This document shows, piece after piece, positions 44,010 through 53,057 of a stretch of DNA of 64,000 nucleotides. The position numbers were made by a program, and so were the translations under genes. The DNA lies in contig NZ_CP116871.1 of the NCBI RefSeq assembly GCF_031885415.1, positions 2,852,001 through 2,916,000 on the forward strand, given 5' to 3'. This DNA is from Microbacterium forte. GTDB taxonomy: Bacteria; Actinomycetota; Actinomycetes; Actinomycetales; Microbacteriaceae. A model generated the notes under the pieces. It was given only the letters and a program-made list of their open reading frames with translations. It made no database searches and was not told the origin of the DNA. Each line of letters starts with the position of its first letter. Positions within the stretch are counted from its first letter, which is position 1.

Positions 44010-45269
44010 ATGACCATCGAACGCAACTGGGCAGGCAACCTCACCTACCGTGCATCCGCCGTCGAGCACCCGGGCTCGATCGACGAGCTGCGGCATCTGC
44101 TCGCCCGGGGCGGAGCCGTGCGCATCCTCGGATCGAGGCACTGCTTCAACGACATCGCCGACACCGACGGCCTGCTCGTCGCCCTCGATCGGCTGCCCGT
44201 CGTGTTCGAGGTGAACGATGCGCGTGACGCGGTGCGCGTCTCCGGCGGGCTGCGCTACGGCGACCTCGCTCCGCTGCTCGACGCCGAGGGACTCGCGCTC
44301 GCCAACCTCGCCTCGCTGCCCCACATCTCGATCGCCGGCGCAGTCGCGACCGGCACGCACGGCTCGGGCGACGCCATCGGCTCGCTGGCCTCGGCGGTGC
44401 GCGCGCTGACGATCATCACCCCGGCGGGGGAGACGCGCACCCTCGCCCGCGGCGACGACGACTTCGACGGCGCGGTCGTCAGCCTCGGTGCGCTGGGTGC
44501 GGTCGTCGACGTCACGCTCGATGTCGAGCCCACCTACGAGGTGGCACAGCACGTGTTCGAGCATCCGTCGTGGGATGCGATCCTCGCCGACTTCGACGAG
44601 GTGACGAGCATCGGCACGAGCGTCAGCATCTTCTCGCGCTGGGAGCACACCGACTTCGCCGACCAGATCTGGGTCAAGCAGCGCCAGCCCGAGGCCCGGG
44701 AGCTCGCCCGTGACGACCTCTTCGCCCGATTGGGGGCGGAGCCGGCGACCGCCAAGCGGCATCCGATCATCGGCGTCGATCCTGTCGCCTGCACCGAGCA
44801 GCTCGGCGAGTCGGGACCGTGGTTCGAGCGCCTCGCGCACTTCAAGCTCGAGTTCACGCCGTCGGCCGGCGCCGAGATCCAGAGCGAGTACCTCGTGCCC
44901 CGCGCCGACGCCGTCGCCGCGATCCAGGCGGTGCGCACGCTCGCCGGTCAGATCGCGCCGCTGCTGCTCGTGAACGAGATCCGCACGGTCGCCCCCGACT
45001 ACCTCTGGCTGAGCTCGTCACAGGGCACGGATGCCGTCGGCATCCACTTCACCTGGAAGCCCGATGAGTCGGCCGTGCGCGCGTTCCTGCCCACGCTGGA
45101 AGCGGCACTGCCCGAGACCGCCCGCCCGCACTGGGGCAAGGTCTTCACTCTCGATGCCGCAGAGGTGCGCTCGCGCTATGCGCGGTGGGATGACTTCGCC
45201 GCCCTCGCGCGGCGCTTCGACCCCGAGCGTCGTCTCGTGAACCCGTACCTCGAGCGCCTGGGGCTGTAG
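44010..45269 (+). CDS. Alditol oxidase (AldO/xylitol oxidase family)
   Basis: 419 aa. VAO-type flavoprotein: RNWAGNLTYRASAVEHPGSIDELRHLL at the N-terminus, then LGSRHCFNDIADTDG, in which the His matches the covalent FAD ligand of Streptomyces AldO. Also LANLASLPHISIAGAVATGTHGSG, CTEQLGESGPWFERLAHFKLEFTPSAGAEIQSEYLVPR, and ARPHWGKVFTL near the C-terminus. It oxidises polyols such as xylitol or sorbitol to aldoses with H2O2 release. TACTAT (43998-44003) is a -10 box 6 nt before the ATG, so the message is probably leaderless. Confidence 0.9.
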   Translation: MTIERNWAGNLTYRASAVEHPGSIDELRHLLARGGAVRILGSRHCFNDIADTDGLLVALDRLPVVFEVNDARDAVRVSGGLRYGDLAPLLDAEGLALANLASLPHISIAGAVATGTHGSGDAIGSLASAVRALTIITPAGETRTLARGDDDFDGAVVSLGALGAVVDVTLDVEPTYEVAQHVFEHPSWDAILADFDEVTSIGTSVSIFSRWEHTDFADQIWVKQRQPEARELARDDLFARLGAEPATAKRHPIIGVDPVACTEQLGESGPWFERLAHFKLEFTPSAGAEIQSEYLVPRADAVAAIQAVRTLAGQIAPLLLVNEIRTVAPDYLWLSSSQGTDAVGIHFTWKPDESAVRAFLPTLEAALPETARPHWGKVFTLDAAEVRSRYARWDDFAALARRFDPERRLVNPYLERLGL

Positions 45270-45278
45270 CGGGATCCA

Positions 45279-45308
45279 TTGCACCACCCCGGTTGTTCTC
45301 GGTAACAT
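45279..45308 (+). promoter_or_regulatory. Promoter and operator of the lacI at 45338
   Basis: TTGCAC (45279-45284), 18-bp spacer, TAACAT (45303-45308). The operator TGTTCTC-GGTAACA (45294-45307) overlaps the -10. The same layout is repeated at 47952-47981. Confidence 0.75.
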
Positions 45309-45337
45309 TCTCCGAGGCTCGGCCGACGGAGGTGTGC

Positions 45338-46357
45338 ATGGCGAACGTCGGCTCAGACAAGCCCAACATCCGTCAGGTCGCGACCATCGCGGGCGTCTCG
45401 CACATGACGGTGTCGCGTGTTCTCAACGATCACCCGAACATCAAGCCCGACACGAAGCGCCGCGTCCTCGAGGCGATCGAGGAGCTCGACTACCGCCCGA
45501 ATCTCGTCGCCAGGGCGCTCGCCACCCAGCGCACCCGGCGCATCGGCGTGATCGTCGAGAGCGCGGTCGCGCATGGCCCGACCAGCATCCTGCGGGCCGT
45601 CGAGCTGTCGGCGCGCGCCACGGGGTACTCGGTCACACCGATCGCGCTGCACGAGGGTGATGCGCTGTCTCCCCAGGAAGCGGTCGACCACCTCGTGACG
45701 CAGGGGGTCGATGCGCTGTGCGTGATCGCGCCACGTTCGTCGTCGGTGGCCGCTCTGCGGCGCATCGCCATCACCGTGCCCATGCTCGTGGTCAAGGCCG
45801 ACGCCGATCCGACCTTTCTCACGGTGTCGATCGACCAGCACGCCGGCACGACGTCGGTGGTCGATCACCTCGTCGCGCTCGGACACCGAGACATCCTGCA
45901 CCTCTCCGGCCCGCTGGACTGGCTCGATGCGAGAGCGAGAGAGCGCGCCTTTCACACGAGGGCCAAGTCGTGGGGCATCCGTGAACGGCCCATCGTCGTC
46001 GGAGACTGGTCGGCCGACTTCGCCTACGACTTCGCGAAGGGTCTCACCCGGCTGCCGGATTACACGGCGATCTTCGCCGCCAACGACGACATGGCGATCG
46101 GCCTGATCCACGGGCTGCACGACAGGGGCTTCGAGGTGCCGCGAGACCTCAGCGTGGTCGGGTTCGACGACATCCCGCTCGCTCGGCATTTCATCCCTCC
46201 GCTCACGACGGTGCGCCAGGATTTCGGCGCACTGGGCGTCGCGGTGGTCGAGATGCTGCGCGCGGCCATCGAGGGTCGTGACATCCCCGCGCTCACCCGG
46301 ATCCCGACCGAGCTCGTCGCCCGCGGATCGTCGGCCGCGCCCAGGGAGGTGCGGTGA
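45338..46357 (+). CDS. LacI-family regulator of the YtfQRT-like transporter
   Basis: 339 aa from the ATG at 45338 (GGAGG upstream). HTH IRQVATIAGVSHMTVSRVLN, hinge VARALATQRTRRIGV. Core: HLVTQGVDALCVIAPRSSSVAAL, VSIDQHAGTTSVVDHLVALGHRDILHLSGPLDWLDARARERAF, AIFAANDDMAIGLIHGL, VVGFDDIPLARHFIPPLTTVRQDF. It overlaps the following ATPase gene (GTGA). It probably binds the TGTT-GGTAACA sites in front of itself and of the binding-protein gene. Confidence 0.9.
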   Translation: MANVGSDKPNIRQVATIAGVSHMTVSRVLNDHPNIKPDTKRRVLEAIEELDYRPNLVARALATQRTRRIGVIVESAVAHGPTSILRAVELSARATGYSVTPIALHEGDALSPQEAVDHLVTQGVDALCVIAPRSSSVAALRRIAITVPMLVVKADADPTFLTVSIDQHAGTTSVVDHLVALGHRDILHLSGPLDWLDARARERAFHTRAKSWGIRERPIVVGDWSADFAYDFAKGLTRLPDYTAIFAANDDMAIGLIHGLHDRGFEVPRDLSVVGFDDIPLARHFIPPLTTVRQDFGALGVAVVEMLRAAIEGRDIPALTRIPTELVARGSSAAPREVR

Positions 46358-47901
46358 CTCCCGACCGTGGTCCCGAGCCTGTGGTGCGGCTCGAGGGCAT
46401 CACGGTCGAGTTCCCGGGCGTGCGCGCGCTCGACGCCGTGGACTTCCGTCTGCTCCCCGGTGAGGTGCATGCCGTGATGGGCGAGAACGCCGCGGGCAAG
46501 TCGACGCTCGTCGCGGTGATCACCGGCACGCTCTCTCCCGACGAGGGCGCGGTGGTCGTCGACGGCGAGCCGCGTCGCTTCTCGGGAGTCGCCGACAGTC
46601 GAGCGGCCGGCATCGCCACGGTGTTCCAGGAGGCGCAGCTGAGCCCCAATCTCAGCGTGGCCGAGAACGTGATGCTCGGGCGGGAGCGCCGGGGCCGATT
46701 CGGAATCGACTGGCGCAGGACCAGGGCGGATGCCGCCGAGGCGCTGGCCAGGCTGGGACTCGACGACCTCGACCCGAAGACGCCGCTGTCGATGCTGACA
46801 CCGGCGCAGAAGCAGCTGGTCGCTCTCGCTCGTGCGGTCGTCGACGACCCGAGGGTGCTCATCCTCGACGAACCCACCTCGAGCCTCGACGTCGCCGAGG
46901 TCGCCACTCTGATGCGGGTCATCCGGGGTCTGCGGCAACGCGGCGTCGCGATCCTGTTCATCTCGCACTTCCTCGAGCAGGCGTTCGCGATCAGCGACCG
47001 CATGACGGTGCTGCGCGGCGGGCGACGGGTGGGCGAATACGCGACGCGCGACCTCGACCGAGCCGACCTGATCTCGAAGATGCTCGGCAAGGACATCGAC
47101 AGCCTGAGGGCCCTCGGCTCGGAGCGCAAGGCTCATCACTACGCGTACGACGGGGAGCCGGCCATGCAGGCGTCCGGTGTGGGTCGACGCGGCGAGCTGG
47201 AGCGCATGGACGTCGAGATCCAGAGGGGTGAGATCGTGGGGCTCGCGGGGCTCCGGGGGTCGGGGCGCACCGAGCTCGCGTCGTTGCTCAGCGGTTCGGT
47301 GCGCACCGACAGCGGAGAGCTCTGGGTCGACGGAGAACGCGTGCAGCTGCGCAGCCCCTCGGCAGCACTGCGGCACCGCATCGCGCTGTCGGCCGAGAAC
47401 CGGGGCACACAGGGCATCATCGGCGAGCTCACGGCCCGCGAGAACATCATCCTCTCGCTGCAGGCGCTGCGCGGATGGACTCGTCCTCTCTCGCACGCCG
47501 AGTCGAGGGGCCTGGTGGAGTCGTACGTCGAGGCGCTGCATCTCGACCCTGCGGACCTCGACCGCCCGGTCGGTCTCCTGTCGGGGGGAACGCAGCAGAA
47601 GGTGCTCCTCGCTCGAGCGCTGGCGGTGCGCCCTCACGTGCTGATCCTCGACGAGCCCACTCGGGGGATCGACATCGCGGCCAAGGTCGAGGTGCAGCGC
47701 CGCATCAGCCAGCTGGCCGGAGACGGCGTGGCCGTCGTGTTCATCTCGTCAGAGCTCGAAGAGGTCGTGCGGCTGAGCGATCGCATCGTCGTGCTGAAGG
47801 ACCGCGAGAAGATCGGCGAGCTCAGCAACGGTCCGGGTGTGACCGTCGACACGGTGGTCGAGATGATCGCCGCCGAGCTGAGTCACAGCGCTGAACTGTG
47901 A
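46354..47901 (+). CDS. Sugar ABC ATPase without its own permease; altered Walker A
   Basis: 515 aa, GTG start overlapping lacI. Duplicated CUT2 ATPase. N-terminal Walker A is GENAAGKST (Ala for the usual Gly), Q-loop VFQEAQLSPNLSV, signature MLTPAQKQLVALARAV, Walker B VLILDEPTSSLD. C-terminal GLRGSGRTELA, LLSGGTQQKVLLARAL, LILDEPTRGIDIA. It is a paralogue of the ATPase at 49176 (same VEFPGVRALDAVDFRL opening and PNLSVAENVMLG). No permease gene follows; it may serve the downstream permeases as an alternative subunit. Confidence 0.88.
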   Translation: MTPDRGPEPVVRLEGITVEFPGVRALDAVDFRLLPGEVHAVMGENAAGKSTLVAVITGTLSPDEGAVVVDGEPRRFSGVADSRAAGIATVFQEAQLSPNLSVAENVMLGRERRGRFGIDWRRTRADAAEALARLGLDDLDPKTPLSMLTPAQKQLVALARAVVDDPRVLILDEPTSSLDVAEVATLMRVIRGLRQRGVAILFISHFLEQAFAISDRMTVLRGGRRVGEYATRDLDRADLISKMLGKDIDSLRALGSERKAHHYAYDGEPAMQASGVGRRGELERMDVEIQRGEIVGLAGLRGSGRTELASLLSGSVRTDSGELWVDGERVQLRSPSAALRHRIALSAENRGTQGIIGELTARENIILSLQALRGWTRPLSHAESRGLVESYVEALHLDPADLDRPVGLLSGGTQQKVLLARALAVRPHVLILDEPTRGIDIAAKVEVQRRISQLAGDGVAVVFISSELEEVVRLSDRIVVLKDREKIGELSNGPGVTVDTVVEMIAAELSHSAEL

Positions 47902-47951
47902 TCGGTAACAACATCCACCGACCGTGATCGGTCCGATTTGGTAACGAAGTC

Positions 47952-48012
47952 TTGTGTTTCAGAAATTGTTCCCGGTAACATCACGGCAGGACACGCGAAG
48001 CAGCTGTCCTGC
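47952..48012 (+). promoter_or_regulatory. Promoter, LacI operator and leader hairpin of the binding-protein gene
   Basis: TTGTGT (47952-47957), 18 bp, TAACAT (47976-47981). Operator TGTTCCC-GGTAACA at 47967-47980. Extra half-sites GGTAACA at 47904-47910 and GGTAACG at 47940-47946 lie upstream. After the start site GCAGGACA (47986-47993) pairs with TGTCCTGC (48005-48012). Confidence 0.75.
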
Positions 48013-48081
48013 AATCACGTCAGGACCATGACTGGTCCGCCACCGCCGGAGTGACCGCCGGCATCTCAAAGAGGAGAAGAA

Positions 48082-49080
48082 ATGTCCGCGAAGAAGCGCA
48101 TCCGCGTCGCGTTCGGCCTGGCAGCAGTCGGCGCACTCACCATCGGCCTTGCGGCCTGCTCGTCCGGCGACTCGGGCGGCGACGGCGGAGGCGGCTCAGA
48201 GGAGATCACCACCGTCGGCTTCGTGGCTGTCGGCCCCGAAGGCGCATGGCGCGAGGCGAACGAGCAGAACATCCAGGACACCTTCACGGAGGACGCCGGA
48301 TACGAGCTCAAGTACGCCCCCGCCACGAACCTCGACCAGAAGTCGCAGATCGACGCCTTCACGTCGTTCGTCGACGAGGGCGTCGACGTCATCCTGCTGT
48401 CGGCCACCGAGGCCTCCGGCTGGGAGGACTCGCTCAAGCGTGCGCAGGAGGCGGAGATCCCCGTGATCCTGCTCGACCGCGGCATCGAACCGGACGACGA
48501 CAGCCTCTACGTCACGCGCATCGCCCCCGACAACGTCGAGGTCGCCAAGGAGGTCGGCACCTGGGCTGCGGCCACGTTCCCCGACGGCGGCAACTACGTC
48601 GTGCTCGAGGGCCCGGCCGGTGTCGGCGTCGTGAACGAGCGCAACACGGGCTTCGACGAGGGCCTGGGCGACTCGTCGCTCACGAAGCTCGACGCGCAGA
48701 CCGCGAACTGGTCGGCGGAAGAGGGCAAGAGCGTCTTCGAGACGATGCTGAAGTCCTCGAACAACGACATCCAGCTCGTGTTCGCACAGAACGACGAGAT
48801 GGGCCTCGGTGCCGCGCAGGCCGCCGAGGAGGCGGGCCTCGTCGTCGGTGAGGACGTCAAGATCGCCACGATCGACGGCACCAAGAACGCCATGCAGGCG
48901 CTGGCCGACGGTCAGCTCAGCTACGTGCACGAATACAACCCGCTCTTCGGTGAGACCGCGCTCGAGGTCGTCGAGAAGGCTCTCGCCGGCGAAGAGGTCG
49001 AGTCGTACATCGTCGTCCCCAGCGAGGCGTTCGACTCCGCCGAGGCGGCCCAGGCCGTGCTCGCCGACCGCAAGTACTGA
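48082..49080 (+). CDS. Galactofuranose/arabinose-type sugar-binding lipoprotein (YtfQ-like)
   Basis: 332 aa, ATG with AAAGAGGAGAAGAA upstream. Lipoprotein signal MSAKKRIRVAFGLAAVGALT to LAAC. Ligand fold: VGFVAVGPEGAWREANEQNIQDTF (the GAWR..AN pattern is typical of YtfQ), SQIDAFTSFVDEGVDVILLSATEASGW, VILLDRGIE, ASGVGVVNERNTGFDEGL-like stretch, LVFAQNDEMGLGAAQAAEEAG. Likely ligands are furanose sugars such as galactofuranose or L-arabinofuranose. Confidence 0.92.
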   Translation: MSAKKRIRVAFGLAAVGALTIGLAACSSGDSGGDGGGGSEEITTVGFVAVGPEGAWREANEQNIQDTFTEDAGYELKYAPATNLDQKSQIDAFTSFVDEGVDVILLSATEASGWEDSLKRAQEAEIPVILLDRGIEPDDDSLYVTRIAPDNVEVAKEVGTWAAATFPDGGNYVVLEGPAGVGVVNERNTGFDEGLGDSSLTKLDAQTANWSAEEGKSVFETMLKSSNNDIQLVFAQNDEMGLGAAQAAEEAGLVVGEDVKIATIDGTKNAMQALADGQLSYVHEYNPLFGETALEVVEKALAGEEVESYIVVPSEAFDSAEAAQAVLADRKY

Positions 49081-49117
49081 CCGAGCACCGAACCCGACGC
49101 CGGAGCGATCCGGCAGC

Positions 49118-49156
49118 GAACCCGGGTGGGGCAGGAGCACTGCTCCACCCGGGTTC
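49118..49156 (+). terminator. Strong intercistronic hairpin between binding-protein and ATPase genes
   Basis: GAACCCGGGTGG pairs with CCACCCGGGTTC (12 bp perfect); GGAGCA-C-TGCTCC inside can form a competing hairpin. There is no T tract. It probably acts as attenuator or 3' stabiliser so that the binding protein is made in excess. Confidence 0.65.
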
Positions 49157-49175
49157 TGCGGACGGAGAGACAGCG

Positions 49176-50783
49176 ATGAACGAAGCACTGCCCATCGTCG
49201 AGATGCGGGGGATCTCCATCGAGTTCCCGGGCGTGAAAGCCCTCGACGGGGTCGATTTCCGGCTGTTCCAGGGCGAGGTCCACGCGCTCATGGGAGAGAA
49301 CGGCGCCGGAAAGTCGACCCTGATCAAAGCACTGACCGGTGTTTACCAGATCGACTCGGGGTCGATCGTCGTCGCGGGTCAGGAGCGCAGCTTCGGCGGT
49401 GCGGACGACGCGCAGGATGCCGGGATCTCGACGGTCTACCAAGAGGTCAATCTCGCCCCGAACCTCTCGATCGGCGAGAACGTGATGCTCGGACACGAGC
49501 TGCGTGGAGTGTTCGGCATCAACTGGACGGCCACCCACCGCGCCGCGACCGACGCTCTCTCCCGACTCGGGCTGGGGCACCTCGACACGCGCCGACCGCT
49601 CTCGACTCTCTCGATCGCGCTGCAGCAGCTCGTCGCCATCAGCCGCGCGATGGCGATCAAGGCCAAGGTGCTCATCCTCGATGAGCCGACCTCCAGCCTC
49701 GACGCCGCCGAGGTCGACGGCCTCTTCACCGTGATCAGGGCGCTGCGCGACCAGGGCGTCGCGATCCTCTTCGTCTCGCACTTCCTCGATCAGGTCTACG
49801 CGATCAGCGACCGCCTGACGGTGCTGCGCAACGGACTGTACGAGGGCGAGTACCTCACCCGAGACCTCGACCGCCATGCCCTCATCTCGAAGATGATCGG
49901 CAAAGACCTCGACGCGCTCACGTCACTCGGGGGCAACCGCCGCCGTACACCGCGCGACGCGGACGAGAAGCCGCTGCTGGCGGCATCCGGAATCGCACGA
50001 CGAGGCGCGGTCGAGGCGACCGACCTCGACATCCGCCCCGGTGAAGTGATCGGCTTCGCCGGTCTGCTGGGCTCCGGACGCACCGAGCTCGCGCGACTGC
50101 TCTACGGGGCCGACCGCACCGACGAGGGCACGATCGAGCTGCACGGTCACCGGGTCGACCTCAAGTCGCCGGCCGACGCGCTGCCTCGCCGCATCGCCCT
50201 CTCGACCGAGAATCGTCGCGACGAGGGCATCATCGGAGACCTGACCGTGCGCGAGAACATCGTCCTCGCGGTGCAGGCCGAGCGCGGGTGGGCGCGGCCG
50301 ATGAGCCGCAAGGAGCAGGATGCGATCGTCGACCGCTACATCGAGCAGTTCAACGTCCGCCCGGCCGACCCCGACCGGATGATCAAGAACCTCTCCGGTG
50401 GCAACCAGCAGAAGGTGCTGCTCGGGCGCTGGCTCGCCACACAGCCCGAGCTGCTGATCCTCGATGAGCCGACCCGCGGCATCGACGTGGGCGCCAAGGC
50501 CGAGATCCAGGAGGCGGTGGCCGAGCTCGCCGAAGACGGCGTCGCCGTGGTGTTCATCTCGTCCGAACTCGAAGAGGTCGTGCGTCTCTCCGAACGGATC
50601 GTCGTGCTGAAGGACCACCGCAAGATCGGCGAGATCCAGAACGGCCCCGACGTCACCGCGCAGGTGATCGTCGATGTGATCGCCGCTCATGGAGTGGAGG
50701 CCGCGGCCGAGACGCTCGACGACACAGACGGCGCCGTGCCCGATAGCATCGCCCCCACGACCGACAAGGAGGCAGCGCGATGA
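49176..50783 (+). CDS. Sugar ABC ATPase, YtfR-like
   Basis: 535 aa. N-terminal domain: Walker A GENGAGKST, YQEVNLAPNLSIGENVMLGHE, signature TLSIALQQLVAISRAM, Walker B VLILDEPTSSLD. C-terminal: GLLGSGRTELARLLYG, NLSGGNQQKVLLGRWL, LILDEPTRGIDVG. A 20-residue polar tail (ETLDDTDGAVPDSIAPTTDKE) is unusual. Overlaps the next gene by 4 nt. Confidence 0.93.
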   Translation: MNEALPIVEMRGISIEFPGVKALDGVDFRLFQGEVHALMGENGAGKSTLIKALTGVYQIDSGSIVVAGQERSFGGADDAQDAGISTVYQEVNLAPNLSIGENVMLGHELRGVFGINWTATHRAATDALSRLGLGHLDTRRPLSTLSIALQQLVAISRAMAIKAKVLILDEPTSSLDAAEVDGLFTVIRALRDQGVAILFVSHFLDQVYAISDRLTVLRNGLYEGEYLTRDLDRHALISKMIGKDLDALTSLGGNRRRTPRDADEKPLLAASGIARRGAVEATDLDIRPGEVIGFAGLLGSGRTELARLLYGADRTDEGTIELHGHRVDLKSPADALPRRIALSTENRRDEGIIGDLTVRENIVLAVQAERGWARPMSRKEQDAIVDRYIEQFNVRPADPDRMIKNLSGGNQQKVLLGRWLATQPELLILDEPTRGIDVGAKAEIQEAVAELAEDGVAVVFISSELEEVVRLSERIVVLKDHRKIGEIQNGPDVTAQVIVDVIAAHGVEAAAETLDDTDGAVPDSIAPTTDKEAAR

Positions 50784-51847
50784 CCGCGTCAGCCGGCACC
50801 ACCATCTGGCGGGATCTGATCCACAAGCCGTTCTTCTGGGGCATCGTCGCGATCCTCGCACTGCTCGCCCTGAACGTGATCAAGGACCCGACCTACCTCG
50901 CGCTCTCGATCAACCCCAACAACGGCAACCTGGTGGGCAACCTGATCGACATCCTGCGCCAGGCGGCGCCGATCATGATGATCGCGATCGGGATGTCGCT
51001 CGTGATCGCCACCGGCGGCATCGACCTCTCGGTCGGCTCGCTCATGGCCGTCGCCGGGGCCGTCTCGATGGAGTTCCTCAGCGCCGCCGGCGACTCCTTC
51101 GGTGCGGCGCTCGCCGCGGTCGGGCTCGCGCTGGTGATCACCGGCATCCTCGGGGCGGTCAACGGTCTGCTCGTCGCCTACGTCGGGCTGCAGCCGTTCA
51201 TCGCGACCCTCGTGCTCATGCTCGCAGGCCGAGGCATCGCCAAGGTGATCACGGGCGGGCAGAACACCACGGCGTCGAACGACGCGTTCCGGTGGATCGC
51301 CAACGGCTTCGTGATCGGCATCCCCGTGGTGTTCATCCTCGCCGTGCTCATCGTGATCGCCGTCGGCTGGGTCGTCAGGCGCAGTGCGCTGGGTCTCATG
51401 ATCGAGGCGATCGGCATCAACCCCCGCGCCAGCCGCATGGCGGGCATCAAGCCGAAGGGCCTGCTGCTCACGGCGTACATCATGAGCGGCATCCTCGCGG
51501 GGATCGCGGGGATCATGTCGGTCGGCAGCGTCATGACCGTCGACATCTCGCGCACCGGGTATCAGCTCGAGCTCGACGCGATCCTCGCTGTCGTCATCGG
51601 CGGCGCGTCGCTGGCCGGCGGCAAGTTCTCGCTCAGCGGCGCGTTCGTGGGCGCGCTGCTCATCGCCACGCTCGACAAGACCGTGCTGTACCTCGGGGTC
51701 TCGTCGTCGGCGACGCCGGCGTTCAAGGCCATCGTGATCGTCGTGCTGTGCCTGCTGCAGTCGCAGCGGGTGCGCAGCTGGTTCCGCTCGCGCCGCAAGG
51801 CCCGACCGGTCGAACAGGTCCTCGCCAAGGAAGAGGTGTCCGCATGA
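50780..51847 (+). CDS. Sugar ABC permease 1, YtfT-like
   Basis: 355 aa, ATGA overlap with the ATPase gene. Helices include FWGIVAILALLALNVI and MMIAIGMSLVIATGGIDLSVGSLMAVAGAV (the family motif). Also GLQPFIATLVLMLAGRGIAKVITGGQN, EAIGINPRASRMAGIKPKG and VVIGGASLAGGKFSLSGAFVGALLIATLDKTVLYLGVSS. It forms a heterodimer with the next permease. Overlaps it by 4 nt. Confidence 0.93.
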   Translation: MTASAGTTIWRDLIHKPFFWGIVAILALLALNVIKDPTYLALSINPNNGNLVGNLIDILRQAAPIMMIAIGMSLVIATGGIDLSVGSLMAVAGAVSMEFLSAAGDSFGAALAAVGLALVITGILGAVNGLLVAYVGLQPFIATLVLMLAGRGIAKVITGGQNTTASNDAFRWIANGFVIGIPVVFILAVLIVIAVGWVVRRSALGLMIEAIGINPRASRMAGIKPKGLLLTAYIMSGILAGIAGIMSVGSVMTVDISRTGYQLELDAILAVVIGGASLAGGKFSLSGAFVGALLIATLDKTVLYLGVSSSATPAFKAIVIVVLCLLQSQRVRSWFRSRRKARPVEQVLAKEEVSA

Positions 51848-52881
51848 GCGTCGTGACCGCCACCCCGGCTCCGCAGGCGACCGAGACCATCGTCGAGCGC
51901 GTACGCCGCATGATCACGGCGAACCCGTCGGTGCTGCCGACGATCGCCTCGGTCGCGATCTTCGTCGGCATGGTGATCTTCGGCGAGGTGGCCTACGGCC
52001 GCATCCTGCAGTTCAACACGCTGTCGAACCTGCTGATCAACAACGCGCACCTCATCGTGCTGGCCGTCGCGCTGACCTTCGTGATCCTCACCGGCGGAAT
52101 CGACCTGTCTGTCGGCTCGATCATCGCGGTCTCCTCGGTCGCGGGAGTCATGCTCTCGAATGCCGGATGGAACGCGTTCGCCGTGATCATCGCGATGATC
52201 GGCATCGGCGTGCTCTTCGGCATCGTCTCGGGCGTGCTGATCAGGTATTTCAACGTGCAGCCGTTCATCGCGACGCTGGCGATGATGTTCCTCGGTCGCG
52301 GCCTCGCGTCGCTGCTCAGCACCAAGCCGGAGCGACTCGGTGAGGAATCGCCGATCCGCTGGATCGGCACGCAGCTGAAGATCATCGACGGCCCGAAGGT
52401 CAACGACCTCGTGATCACCCCCGCGGTGCTCGTCGCGGTGATCGTCGTGGCCGCCGCGTTCTTCGTCCTGCACCGCACTCGCACGGGGCGCACGGTCTAC
52501 GCGATCGGTGGGTCGGAGAGCTCGGCGCTGCTGATGGGGCTTCCGGTCCAGCGCACCAAGGTGCTGGTCTACGTGATCAGCGGCGGGCTGGCCGGTCTCG
52601 CGGCGGTGCTGTACACCGCCCGACTCGGAACCGCGCAGAACATCACCGGCATCGGATGGGAACTCGACGCGATCGCCGCAGCGGTCATCGGCGGCACCGT
52701 GCTGACCGGCGCGTACGGCTATGTGCTCGGGTCGGTCGTCGGAGCGCTGGTGCTGGGGCTCATGAATGTGCTGATCACACGCGACGGCGGAATCCCTCCC
52801 GAGATGACCACGATCATCACCGGCGGCATCCTGCTCGTGTTCGTGCTGCTGCAGCGGGCGGTCACTCGAAAACGCGAGTAG
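51844..52881 (+). CDS. Sugar ABC permease 2, YjfF-like
   Basis: 345 aa, ATG at 51844 overlapping the preceding stop. FVILTGGIDLSVGSIIAVSSVAGVM, NVQPFIATLAMMFLGRGLASLLSTKPERLGEESPIRWIG, YAIGGSESSALLMGLPVQRTKV, AAAVIGGTVLTGAYGYVLGSVVGALVLG. The SLLSTKPERL segment and the second-permease position match YjfF. Last gene of the operon, followed by a terminator. Confidence 0.93.
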   Translation: MSVVTATPAPQATETIVERVRRMITANPSVLPTIASVAIFVGMVIFGEVAYGRILQFNTLSNLLINNAHLIVLAVALTFVILTGGIDLSVGSIIAVSSVAGVMLSNAGWNAFAVIIAMIGIGVLFGIVSGVLIRYFNVQPFIATLAMMFLGRGLASLLSTKPERLGEESPIRWIGTQLKIIDGPKVNDLVITPAVLVAVIVVAAAFFVLHRTRTGRTVYAIGGSESSALLMGLPVQRTKVLVYVISGGLAGLAAVLYTARLGTAQNITGIGWELDAIAAAVIGGTVLTGAYGYVLGSVVGALVLGLMNVLITRDGGIPPEMTTIITGGILLVFVLLQRAVTRKRE

Positions 52882-52901
52882 CTTCCGTTCGAATGACGTG
52901 A

Positions 52902-52932
52902 AAGACCCCTTGTCCGGTGGACAAGGGGTCTT
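52902..52932 (+). terminator. Intrinsic terminator of the YtfQRT-like operon
   Basis: AAGACCCCTTGTCC, loop GGT, GGACAAGGGGTCTT: a 14-bp perfect stem 20 bp after the stop. Confidence 0.92.
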
Positions 52933-53057
52933 CTGCGTTCCCGCAGTGTCACGCGTCGACCGCGCGGCATTCCTGAACACCGGTATGTAGCACGGGGAGA
53001 CCGCAATCCACCTCATATGACTACGTAACATCGTCATTCGGACATGTGGGGGGCGCG

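Noticed and set aside
46060..47637. 525-codon minus-strand frame across lacI and the ATPase.
   Set aside because: Shadow frame crossing two well-defined genes. Composition is Arg/His/Glu-rich and it has no RBS.
51562..53037. 491-codon minus-strand frame covering the two permease genes.
   Set aside because: Runs through membrane-protein coding DNA and the terminator at 52902. Its product is His/Asp/Arg-rich and unlike any protein.
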